Below are positions 9,026 to 15,473 of a stretch of 64,000 bases of DNA, piece after piece. Origin of the DNA: DATARH01 sp050246595 (GTDB taxonomy: Bacteria > Pseudomonadota > Alphaproteobacteria > ATCC43930 > CGMCC-115725); assembly GCA_050246595.1 (NCBI GenBank), contig JBFWVT010000015.1, positions 1 to 64,000 on the forward strand, given 5' to 3'. A program made the position numbers and the translations under genes. The notes below the pieces were generated by a model. It searched no databases. It saw only the letters and a list, made by a program, of their open reading frames with translations, and had not been told where the DNA came from. Position 1 is the first letter of the stretch, and each line of letters begins with the position of its first letter.

Positions 9026-9448
9026 CTACGGCTGGACAAATCCCTTGGCGCGGATTTGGAGCGTGTAGAGTCGCGGGTCCCGCTTGAAGAAAAGACCCCC
9101 CTTGCGTTCGGATCGGCCGGGCAGGTAATCGAAGGTTACACCGCCGGTCTCGACCGTTTGTCCGTCGCGCACCAACCCGCCCTCGACCTCGACCGTGGCT
9201 GCGGTCGTGTCGCCCTGATTGGCAGCGCGGATTTCGACGACGTAACCCGCTGCGGTCTCGACCGTGCGCTCGACATGGACGGTCACGACTGGCGGGAAGC
9301 CGGTGCGCTGCAAGCCCTCCCACACGATATAGCCGATCGCGCTGACAGCCAGGACGAGTCCTAACCCCGATGCGAGCCACTCAAGCCCGGGGCTGGATTG
9401 CTGCCGTGCCTGGCCATCTACTTTGTCCCGACACTCTCGGGCGGCCAT
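9026..9448 (-). CDS. TIGR02588 family protein
   Basis: This 140-residue protein has an N-terminal membrane segment (WLASGLGLVLAVSAIGYIVW, about residues 24-43) and a beta-rich periplasmic domain with AAGYVVEIRAANQGDTTAA, VEGGLVRDG and a C-terminal YTLQIRAKGFVQP. It matches my memory of the TIGR02588 family, found beside TIGR02587 membrane proteins mainly in rhizobia. Function is unknown. Its start lies 10 bases after the stop of the upstream TIGR02587 gene, so the two are almost certainly co-transcribed and may form a membrane complex. Confidence 0.75.
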   Translation of the reverse strand: MAARECRDKVDGQARQQSSPGLEWLASGLGLVLAVSAIGYIVWEGLQRTGFPPVVTVHVERTVETAAGYVVEIRAANQGDTTAATVEVEGGLVRDGQTVETGGVTFDYLPGRSERKGGLFFKRDPRLYTLQIRAKGFVQP

Positions 9449-9458
9449 CCCAATCTCC

Positions 9459-10295
9459 TCAGACGACCAGGCGCGCCAGAGCCGCGCCGAGGGCTGCCGG
9501 GAACCCGAGCACGATCACTATCATTGCGATCTCGGTGAGCTGGACATCATCGGTTCGCCCGAATGTCCAAAGCACATAGAGGCCGACCAGTAAAGCGATC
9601 CCGTAACCAGCAACGGTGAAATGCAGGAAGGTGCGCCAGAGCCCGGTGTTTCCCGGCGGCTCCTCCTGACCGGCGAAACCCACCGTATAGACGAAAGCAT
9701 GTAACATCAGCATGGAACACAATATCAAAGCCAAGGCGTGCCAGGGCGTCATCCGATAAGCGATCAGGATCATCTCTTCGGTCGGCGCTACGTTGAACGC
9801 AACAAAGATAGCGCCCGCCGCCATGAGAAAGAGCTCGCCTCCGTAGCTGGCCCGAGCCTTGTTCTCGTCCTCGTTGCTGTCTTCACCCTCGCCGCCCCCG
9901 CTCCCCATCTGTTTACTAGCCAAGATCGCACCAATGCTGGCCGGCACCGTTTGCACTCCGATCTTACCGACAATTTCGGATAGCGGCATGTCCGATCTAA
10001 GAATGCCGAATATGGCCAGCATTATGGCGGAGGCAACAAACCCAACGCCAAACGCGGCGAGTGCGTCCATTATATTCTCCCGCCACAGAAAGGTCCTCCG
10101 AAACCCGGCGAAATACGATAAACCGAGCAGGACCGGCAGCGTGAGCGCCATAAACAGCGCAAGGCGGAAGCGGTTCATATAGAACCCTAGCCACCACATC
10201 TCCATTGTCATTAAGAGCGGAAACCCGAAGATAATAGCGCCACCAAAGGCACGGGCCAGGTCTCTGGCGTATTGCGCGCCACTGATCTCAGGCAT
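9459..10295 (-). CDS. TIGR02587 family integral membrane protein
   Basis: This 278-residue protein has about seven or eight hydrophobic segments, for example IIFGFPLLMTMEMWWLGFYM, LALFMALTLPVLLGLSYF and LFLMAAGAIFVAFNVAPTEE. A hydrophilic acidic loop, GGGEGEDSNEDENKA, lies near residue 140. It fits the TIGR02587 family of uncharacterised inner-membrane proteins. ATG 10295 is chosen because the upstream sequence in the frame is low-quality and repeat-derived. It precedes the TIGR02588 gene in a two-gene operon whose upstream region contains a MITE-like element. Confidence 0.78.
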   Translation of the reverse strand: MPEISGAQYARDLARAFGGAIIFGFPLLMTMEMWWLGFYMNRFRLALFMALTLPVLLGLSYFAGFRRTFLWRENIMDALAAFGVGFVASAIMLAIFGILRSDMPLSEIVGKIGVQTVPASIGAILASKQMGSGGGEGEDSNEDENKARASYGGELFLMAAGAIFVAFNVAPTEEMILIAYRMTPWHALALILCSMLMLHAFVYTVGFAGQEEPPGNTGLWRTFLHFTVAGYGIALLVGLYVLWTFGRTDDVQLTEIAMIVIVLGFPAALGAALARLVV

Positions 10296-10643
10296 AGGAT
10301 TATCAAAACTCCCTGTCCGCAACTCGTTAGATCCAGAGCTGAATGCCCGCGGGGAAGCGAAACCGGTACGCCGTCGATCGCCCATCTGTAGTATGATCTT
10401 TCGGGCTTCGCCGAGCATGACCTTATCGTTGCGGCGATCGTAAAGTTTTGTCGTGCACGCGCTTTTGTATGCTGCCATCTGCTGCGCGTGATCGAGCAGA
10501 CCGCCGTTCTTGGTCGCGCGGAACGAGTGGCAGCCGAGCTTGGTCTGGATGCCCGCCGCCGCCCGGCGCCGCCTCTCCGTTCCTCCCGAGTGGAAGACTG
10601 CGGTGCTATCGCCGCGGCGGTCAAGGCCCGTTGACGGGAGGTA

Positions 10644-10853
10644 GTGACTCAGTGTGGTGGGAAGAGCGCCGTGCGTCCTTCGAGACGCGCCAGCTTGTCC
10701 TGAGGAGCCGCCGCAGGCGGCGTCTCGAAGGGGGCGCTCCTCAGGATGACATTCTTTCTCAATGCCATCGCAGACTTGCGTCATGCTGAGGAGCGCTCCG
10801 ACAGGAGCGCGTCTCGAAGCACGCACGTGCCCATGCAATGCAAACTGAGTCAC
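10644..10853. mobile_element. 210-bp MITE-like element with related ends
   Basis: The left end GTGACTCAGTGTGG and right end CAAACTGAGTCAC are inverted repeats, again flanked by TA at 10642-10643 and 10854-10855. They match the ends of the 181-bp elements, but the interior is unrelated. It contains a palindromic CTTCGAGACGC / GCGTCTCGAAG arm pair and CCTGAGGAG / CTCCTCAGG segments. This looks like a different cargo repeat carried between the same termini. It occupies the upstream region between the divergent TIGR02587 and PEP-CTERM genes; 10296-10640 beside it holds nothing recognisable. Confidence 0.65.
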
Positions 10854-11102
10854 TATCCGGATCTGGCGGGACGGCAACTCGCAGGCGGTCGCTCCGGCGA
10901 TGTAACCGATGTGTCGGATTATTTTACACCAGGCGCCGCTTCGTTTTTCGGGCGCAACCCTTTATCATACCACGCGATTCCAGGGCGATTCCGGGCCGCG
11001 TCGGAGAGGGGGAGGCGGCGGCCTGTCGGAATTTTTTACGATTCCGAGAAAGGAGGCGGCTCCTCGGGTAAAAATCGAGGCGAATGCAAGGGATTGCGGC
11101 AG

Positions 11103-11118
11103 TGGCATAATCCTTGCT
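11103..11118 (+). promoter_or_regulatory. Sigma-54 (RpoN) promoter
   Basis: TGGCATAATCCTTGCT contains the invariant GG (11104-11105) and GC (11116-11117) separated by exactly 10 bases, close to the consensus TGGCAC-N5-TTGC. Transcription should start near 11129, about 30 bases before the PEP-CTERM start codon. RpoN together with the PrsK/PrsR two-component pair is an established regulator of PEP-CTERM genes, which supports the call. Confidence 0.75.
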
Positions 11119-11159
11119 TTTGTCATAAACGTTGCCCTTTTAACGTTAGAAAGTAACCC

Positions 11160-12062
11160 ATGTACCGCAAAAACCCCCCCCCCCCCCGCTGCTTCGTCGG
11201 GATGGCGCTCGGCCTGGCCGCCTCGGTCGGGCTTTCCTGGACCGCCTCGGCCGCGCTGACCACCGGCCCGCTCAGCCCCTACTACCTGAACAACTCTAGC
11301 GATCAAACCATCTATGTTGTCCAGGGGACGAGCGTCGTCGACAGTTTTCCGCTGAGTTATTGCGGCGGCATACAGTTTTGCGAGGCTAATCTGGCGATTG
11401 CCAATGGGCACGTCAGCACGAACTGGTTCGGAAACGGTCAGGGCAGCCCGGGTACCGCTGGACAATACACGCTGGACGGCACGCCGACCGGTGTGAGTTG
11501 GCCCACCTCGCCACCTCCCGCCGGCACAACGTCCCAGATAATTCAGGACGGGACGTCGGATGGAACCAGCAACTACACAGTCGAGCTTCAGAATGATGTA
11601 GGTCAGCCACGGGTTATTGCCTACGATCTCCAGTGGCAGAACCCGACAGTGCTGTTTGACGTGCCGTCTGCTCACACGGGGATCACCTATGATCCGGTAG
11701 ACAACGCGTTGTGGATCAGCCACTTCGGAAACGGCACGATATCGCAGTATGCTCTGGACGGTACGTTGCTCACCTCGTTCGGGGCCGCGACGGCAGGTCC
11801 GACTGCACTGGCCTACGACCCGGCCGATAATACATTATGGTTCGGCAATCAGGGCGGAACCAATCTCTTTCAATACTCCAAGACGGGGGTATTATTGCAG
11901 GAGGGTGAGCTGAGTGGTTTGCCCGGCGGTGCTTATAACTCGGGCGAGATCACCGCTGCGAGCGTGCCGCCGGTTCCCGAACCCGCCAGCCTGGCGCTGC
12001 TCGGCACCGGTCTCGCCGGGTTGTGGTTCGCCGTCCGCCGCCGCAACCGGCTCCCCGCCTGA
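11160..12062 (+). CDS. PEP-CTERM sorting domain protein
   Basis: This is a 300-residue secreted protein. A signal peptide occupies about residues 1-32 (hydrophobic core MALGLAASVGLSW, cleavage near ASA). The middle carries two propeller-like repeats, ITYDPVDNALWISHF and LAYDPADNTLWFGNQ. The C-terminus is a classic PEP-CTERM signal: VPEPASLALLGTGLAGLWF followed by RRR. This tail is recognised by exosortase and linked to surface or extracellular polysaccharide; no exosortase gene is in the window. A run of 14 C (11174-11187) lies four codons after the start, so slippage would change the frame. A second ATG at 11202, just past the tract, could partly bypass it. It is driven by the RpoN promoter at 11103. 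Confidence 0.9.
   Translation: MYRKNPPPPRCFVGMALGLAASVGLSWTASAALTTGPLSPYYLNNSSDQTIYVVQGTSVVDSFPLSYCGGIQFCEANLAIANGHVSTNWFGNGQGSPGTAGQYTLDGTPTGVSWPTSPPPAGTTSQIIQDGTSDGTSNYTVELQNDVGQPRVIAYDLQWQNPTVLFDVPSAHTGITYDPVDNALWISHFGNGTISQYALDGTLLTSFGAATAGPTALAYDPADNTLWFGNQGGTNLFQYSKTGVLLQEGELSGLPGGAYNSGEITAASVPPVPEPASLALLGTGLAGLWFAVRRRNRLPA
11174..11187 (+). repeat. Poly-C tract (C14) in coding sequence
   Basis: Fourteen consecutive C residues lie 14 bases after the ATG of the PEP-CTERM gene and encode a run of prolines upstream of the signal-peptide core. The present length is in frame. Tracts this long are prone to slipped-strand mispairing and also to sequencing error. Confidence 0.95.
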
Positions 12063-12097
12063 TCCGGCTCCGGGTCCGACACACGCCGCCGCACTTC

Positions 12098-12126
12098 ACC
12101 CCTCCCCCGCTTGCGGAGGGGTGAGG
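12098..12126. repeat. CCCTCCCC-GGGGAGGG palindrome
   Basis: CACCCCTCCCCCGC and its partner GCGGAGGGGTGAGG form a hairpin just after the PEP-CTERM stop. It belongs to a family also seen near 14413, 15331, 22779, 27517, 27614, 32140, 32218, 36779 and 36860. It may serve as a transcription terminator. Confidence 0.6.
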
Positions 12127-12211
12127 CTGCGGAACCAGCCATCCGGCGGGACCGGTTGCCGGCAGGCCGGGCCTCCGATAACGTGCCCTCCGAACAATAC
12201 GGGAGACGCAC

Positions 12212-13174
12212 ATGGCCACCATCGTCGGAAATGGCGAGTACCGCTACCGCATCGTCGAGAACTGGGCCAAACTGCCCGACGGCTGGTCGTTCAAGGAGGT
12301 CGCCGCGGTCGGCGTCGATCGCAACGACAACGTCTATGTATTCGGCCGCGGCGAGCACCCGATGATGGTGTTCGACCGCGACGGGAATTTTCTGCGCTCG
12401 TGGGGCGAGGGCCAGTACCCGCGCGCCCACGGCGTCCATATGGGTCCCGACGATTCGATCTACCTGACCGACGACGGCGGCCATTTTGTCCGCAAGTGCC
12501 GGCTCGAAGACGGCAAGATATTGCTCGAACTCGGCGTGCCGGGCACGCCGGCGCCGTATATGAGCGGCGAGCCGTTCCACCGCTGCACCCACACCGCGCT
12601 GTCGCCGCAGGGCGACATCTACGTCTCGGACGGCTACGGCAACGCCCGCGTCCACAAATATTCGCCGGACGGCAAGCTCTTGTTCTCGTGGGGCGAACCC
12701 GGCACCGATCCGGGGCAGTTCAATATCGTCCACAATATCTGCGCCGACGCCGATGGCTGGGTCTATGTTGCCGACCGCGAAAACCATCGCGTGCAGGTGT
12801 TCGACGGCAACGGCAAGTACGAGGCGCAGTGGAACAATTTGCACCGCCCCTGCGGCCTCTATATGCCGCACGGCCGTCATCAGGTCTGCTATATCGGCGA
12901 ATTGGGACCGGGCATGGCGGTCAACCGCAACAGCCCCAATCTCGGCCCCCGCGTCAGCATCGTCGATAACCGGGGCAAGCTGCTGTCGCGCTTTGGCGAC
13001 CCGCACGCCGGCACGGCGCCGACCTCGTTTATCGGACCGCACGGGCTTGCCGCCGATTCGCGCGGCGATCTCTATGTCGGCGAGGTCTGCTGGACGCTGT
13101 GGCCGGGTCTGTTTCCGGGACAGCCGCACCCGTCCAATCTGCGCGCGCTGCAAAAATACGAGCGGGTGCGCTGA
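12212..13174 (+). CDS. NHL-repeat six-bladed beta-propeller protein
   Basis: This 320-residue protein is built from NHL-type repeats: VAAVGVDRNDNVYVFGRG, HGVHMGPDDSIYLTDDGG, GDIYVSDGYGNARVHKYS, DADGWVYVADRENHRVQV and a late GPHGLAADSRGDLYVGEV. This is the fold of the lyase domain of peptidyl-alpha-hydroxyglycine alpha-amidating lyase and of many bacterial propeller proteins annotated that way. No signal peptide is seen, so it is probably cytoplasmic. The start ATG 12212 follows GGGAG. The enzymatic activity is uncertain. It follows a PEP-CTERM protein that also has propeller-like repeats, but the hairpin between them suggests separate transcription. Confidence 0.82.
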   Translation: MATIVGNGEYRYRIVENWAKLPDGWSFKEVAAVGVDRNDNVYVFGRGEHPMMVFDRDGNFLRSWGEGQYPRAHGVHMGPDDSIYLTDDGGHFVRKCRLEDGKILLELGVPGTPAPYMSGEPFHRCTHTALSPQGDIYVSDGYGNARVHKYSPDGKLLFSWGEPGTDPGQFNIVHNICADADGWVYVADRENHRVQVFDGNGKYEAQWNNLHRPCGLYMPHGRHQVCYIGELGPGMAVNRNSPNLGPRVSIVDNRGKLLSRFGDPHAGTAPTSFIGPHGLAADSRGDLYVGEVCWTLWPGLFPGQPHPSNLRALQKYERVR

Positions 13175-13269
13175 GGCGGCGCCGCAATTGGCTGCGGCCG
13201 ACGCGCGCGCCGGCGTGGCCGCCTGACGCGTTGACGAGGCGGCTCGGCGCTTCCTAATGTGGCCCGGCA

Positions 13270-13452
13270 ATGAGTGAGTTCGACGACGCGATGACGAGGC
13301 TTGCGGCTGCCGTCGCCCGGCTCGAAGCCGCGATGTTGCAGCCGAAGCGTCCGGCCGAGGATGACCGGGCGGCGGCGATTGCCGATGCGGCGGCGGCCCG
13401 GCTGGATGCGGCGCTCGCCCGGCTCGGCCGGCTGCTCGACCGGGAGGACTGA
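13270..13452 (+). CDS. Small coiled-coil protein upstream of zapA
   Basis: This 60-residue, Ala/Arg/Leu-rich helical protein has heptad-like repeats (LAAAVARLEAAML, ARLDAALARLGRLLD). Short coiled-coil ORFs of this type (DUF4164-like) precede zapA in many alphaproteobacteria. Its stop lies two bases before the zapA start, so it is part of the same transcript. A role in cell division is inferred from position only. Confidence 0.65.
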   Translation: MSEFDDAMTRLAAAVARLEAAMLQPKRPAEDDRAAAIADAAAARLDAALARLGRLLDRED

Positions 13453-13453
13453 G

Positions 13454-13780
13454 ATGGGCCAGGTCGTCGTCAAGGTAAACGGCCGCGAGTTCCCGCTCAC
13501 CTGCGCCGACGGTCAGGAAGCGCGCATCCGCCGTCTCGCCCAGTATGTCGATGCCAAGGTCGGTGAGTTCACCAAGACGGTCGGACAGGTCGGCGAGGCG
13601 CGGCTGATCCTGCTGGCGGCGCTGGTGATTGCCGACGAGCTGTCGGACGCCAACGAGGCGCTGCGGCAGGAACGCAACCGGCAGGGGGCGGCGGGTGGCG
13701 GCGATCCGGTAGCGGCTTCCGGCATCCGCAGCATGGCCGAGCGCATCGAGGCGGTTGCGGATCGGATCGAGCCTCCCTAG
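13454..13780 (+). CDS. zapA: Cell division protein ZapA
   Basis: This is a 108-residue ZapA, which binds FtsZ and promotes protofilament bundling at the division site. The N-terminal ZapA domain is clear: VVVKVNGREFPLTCADGQE, then a long helix RRLAQYVDAKVGEFTKTVG and LILLAALVIADELSDANEAL. The length is typical. It follows the small coiled-coil gene and is followed directly by a 6S-like RNA, the conserved arrangement in proteobacteria. Confidence 0.92.
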   Translation: MGQVVVKVNGREFPLTCADGQEARIRRLAQYVDAKVGEFTKTVGQVGEARLILLAALVIADELSDANEALRQERNRQGAAGGGDPVAASGIRSMAERIEAVADRIEPP

Positions 13781-13783
13781 CTA

Positions 13784-13945
13784 TTGCACACAGGAGTGGG
13801 GCTGCGCGGTGCGTTAGGCCGCATGTTACCCCGGGGCCGATATCTACCTCTTGGGAGCTGTCCCTGCCGGAGTCGTGGCTTCGGCACACGGCGCCCACCT
13901 GCGATGCAGGGCCACGGAGGAGTTGCATGCCGACGGCCGAGGCGG
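13784..13945 (+). ncRNA. ssrS: 6S RNA
   Basis: The segment between zapA and the next gene contains GGGGCCGATATCTACC, close to the GAGCCGATATTTCAT core of 6S RNA. GGAGTCGTGGCTTCGGCACA and a GC-rich closing region follow. Position directly downstream of zapA is conserved for ssrS. 6S RNA binds housekeeping RNA polymerase and represses transcription in stationary phase. Boundaries are approximate. The usual downstream formyl-THF cyclo-ligase gene is absent here. Confidence 0.7.
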
Positions 13946-13952
13946 CTCCACT

Positions 13953-14270
13953 CTATTCCGACACCAGCCGGAGACCGATTATTCCGGCGACGATCAGGCC
14001 GATACAGGCCAGCCGGACCGGATCGGCGGCTTCATGGAACAGCGCGATGCCGAGCAGCGCCGTCCCGACCGTCCCGACCCCCGTCCAGACCGCATAGGCG
14101 GTGCCGAGCGGCAGCGTGCGCAGCGCCAGCCCCAATAGTCCGAGGCTGACAATCATCGAAGCGATGGTGCCGAGCGTCGGCCACAGGCGGGTAAAGCCCT
14201 GCGTATATTTCAGCCCGACGGCCCAGCCGATTTCAAACAGACCGGCGACGATCAGAACAAACCAAGCCAT
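13953..14270 (-). CDS. gdx: SMR family guanidinium exporter (SugE/Gdx)
   Basis: This 105-residue four-helix SMR protein opens with MAWFVLIVAGLFEIGWAVGL, carrying the conserved membrane glutamate (E13) of SMR transporters. It continues with TLPLGTAYAVWTGVGTVG and ends GLIVAGIIGLRLVS. The SugE subtype is now known to export guanidinium in exchange for protons as an antiparallel dimer. The guanidine-II riboswitch just upstream supports guanidinium rather than quaternary ammonium compounds as substrate. ATG 14270 has GGAGG seven bases upstream. Confidence 0.9.
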   Translation of the reverse strand: MAWFVLIVAGLFEIGWAVGLKYTQGFTRLWPTLGTIASMIVSLGLLGLALRTLPLGTAYAVWTGVGTVGTALLGIALFHEAADPVRLACIGLIVAGIIGLRLVSE

Positions 14271-14287
14271 TGCCCGCCTCCACCCGA

Positions 14288-14342
14288 GGAAGGGGCCGTC
14301 CCCATCGCGTTGTTCCGGGAGCAGCAGGGTCGTCCCCGCGCG
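14288..14342 (-). promoter_or_regulatory. Guanidine-II (mini-ykkC) riboswitch
   Basis: On the minus strand two hairpins each carry an ACGR tetraloop: GCGGGG-ACGA-CCCTGC (14339-14324) and GGGG-ACGG-CCCC (14303-14292), joined by about 20 bases. This is the signature of the mini-ykkC/guanidine-II class. It ends just before the GGAGG of the Gdx gene, consistent with translational control by guanidinium. Confidence 0.85.
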
Positions 14343-14412
14343 CCGACAAGATAGGACCGGCTCGTGCTTACGCAAGAGCGCGGGCCGATAAAGCGGGATG
14401 CGTCGTCTGCTC

Positions 14413-14446
14413 CCTAACCCTCCCCACAAGCGGGGGAGGGCAGGGT
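14413..14446. repeat. CCCTCCCC-GGGGAGGG palindrome
   Basis: CCCTCCCCAC-AAG-CGGGGGAGGG is another copy of the family at 12098. It sits between the divergent Gdx and SDR genes. Confidence 0.55.
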
Positions 14447-14552
14447 GAAGGCTGGGCCGTCGGCTCGCGTGATTTCAATCCCAGCTCGGTGCCGCAAGCT
14501 GCTATCGTCCGCGCGACTTCGACCACGATCCAAAAACAGGGGAGATTTGCGT

Positions 14553-15308
14553 ATGGCATCGAACGGCAAGGTCGCCCTCGTCACCGGCGGCGGCAGCGGC
14601 ATCGGCAAGGCGTCGGCGCTGGCTTTGGCCCGTGAAGGTTTTGCGCTCGTCATCGCCGGCCGCCGGCCCGAGCCGCTGGAGGCCGTGGTCAATGAGATCG
14701 AGTCGATGCAGGGCAAGGCGCTGGCGGTGCCGACCGATGTCGGCGACCCGGCATCGGTCGCGGCGCTGTTCGAAAAGACCAAGGCGAATTTCGGCCGGCT
14801 CGATGTGCTGTTCAACAATGCCGGGTTTGGTGCCGCCGCGCCGATCGAGGATCTCGAATGGTCGCGCTGGAAGGGCGTGATCGACTCGATCGTCCATGGC
14901 ACCTTTTTGTGCACGCAGCAGGCCTTCCGCATCATGAAGGACCAGACGCCGATGGGCGGCCGGATCATCAACAACGGCTCGATCTCGGCGCATGTGCCGC
15001 GGCCGTTCTCGATCGCTTATACGACCGCCAAGCACGCCGTCACCGGTCTGACCAAATCGACCTCGCTCGACGGTCGCAAATACGACATCTCGTGCGGCCA
15101 GATCGATGTCGGCAACGCGCTGACCGAGATGACGCAGCGCATGACCCGAGGCGTGCCGCAACCCAATGGCGAGGTCATGATCGAGCCGACGATGGATGTC
15201 GAAAACGTCGCCCGCTCGGTCGTGCTGATGGCAACCGTAAGCTCCGAGGCTAACATCCAGTTCCTGACCGTCATGGCCACTAAAATGCCGTTTGTCGGCC
15301 GGGGGTAG
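14553..15308 (+). CDS. SDR family oxidoreductase
   Basis: This is a 251-residue classical SDR. It has the cofactor motif TGGGSGIG at residues 11-18, NNAGFG near 87, the catalytic serine in NNGSISAHVPRP (about 137) and Y-T-T-A-K near 150. NADP versus NAD preference is unclear; an arginine pair (GRR) after the second strand hints at NADP. The start ATG 14553 follows GGGGAG. It is monocistronic and followed by a hairpin repeat that could terminate it. The substrate is unknown. Confidence 0.88.
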   Translation: MASNGKVALVTGGGSGIGKASALALAREGFALVIAGRRPEPLEAVVNEIESMQGKALAVPTDVGDPASVAALFEKTKANFGRLDVLFNNAGFGAAAPIEDLEWSRWKGVIDSIVHGTFLCTQQAFRIMKDQTPMGGRIINNGSISAHVPRPFSIAYTTAKHAVTGLTKSTSLDGRKYDISCGQIDVGNALTEMTQRMTRGVPQPNGEVMIEPTMDVENVARSVVLMATVSSEANIQFLTVMATKMPFVGRG

Positions 15309-15330
15309 CGGCACGCCGGCCATCCGCCTC

Positions 15331-15371
15331 TCATCCTGCCCCCCTCCCCGCAGGCGGGGAGAGGGGACCCG
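15331..15371. repeat. CCCTCCCC-GGGGAGGG palindrome
   Basis: CCCCTCCCCG-CAGG-CGGGGAGAGGGG lies between the convergent SDR and glucoamylase genes and could terminate transcription from either side. Confidence 0.55.
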
Positions 15372-15473
15372 GCTGCGGCGGCATATGATTGTCGCCAGGA
15401 TATCTGGGTGGCTGCCGCTGGTCTCCTTGTCGGCAAGAGAGGGCCGGGTGAGAAGCGGATCGGAACAACCGCG

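Noticed and set aside
8743..9039. Minus-strand 98-codon open frame in the gap after 8569
   Set aside because: Low-complexity Arg/Ser composition, overlap with the TIGR02588 gene and no start signal or family resemblance.
13953..14270. Quaternary ammonium resistance protein
   Set aside because: The guanidine-II riboswitch and SugE-type sequence support guanidinium export instead.
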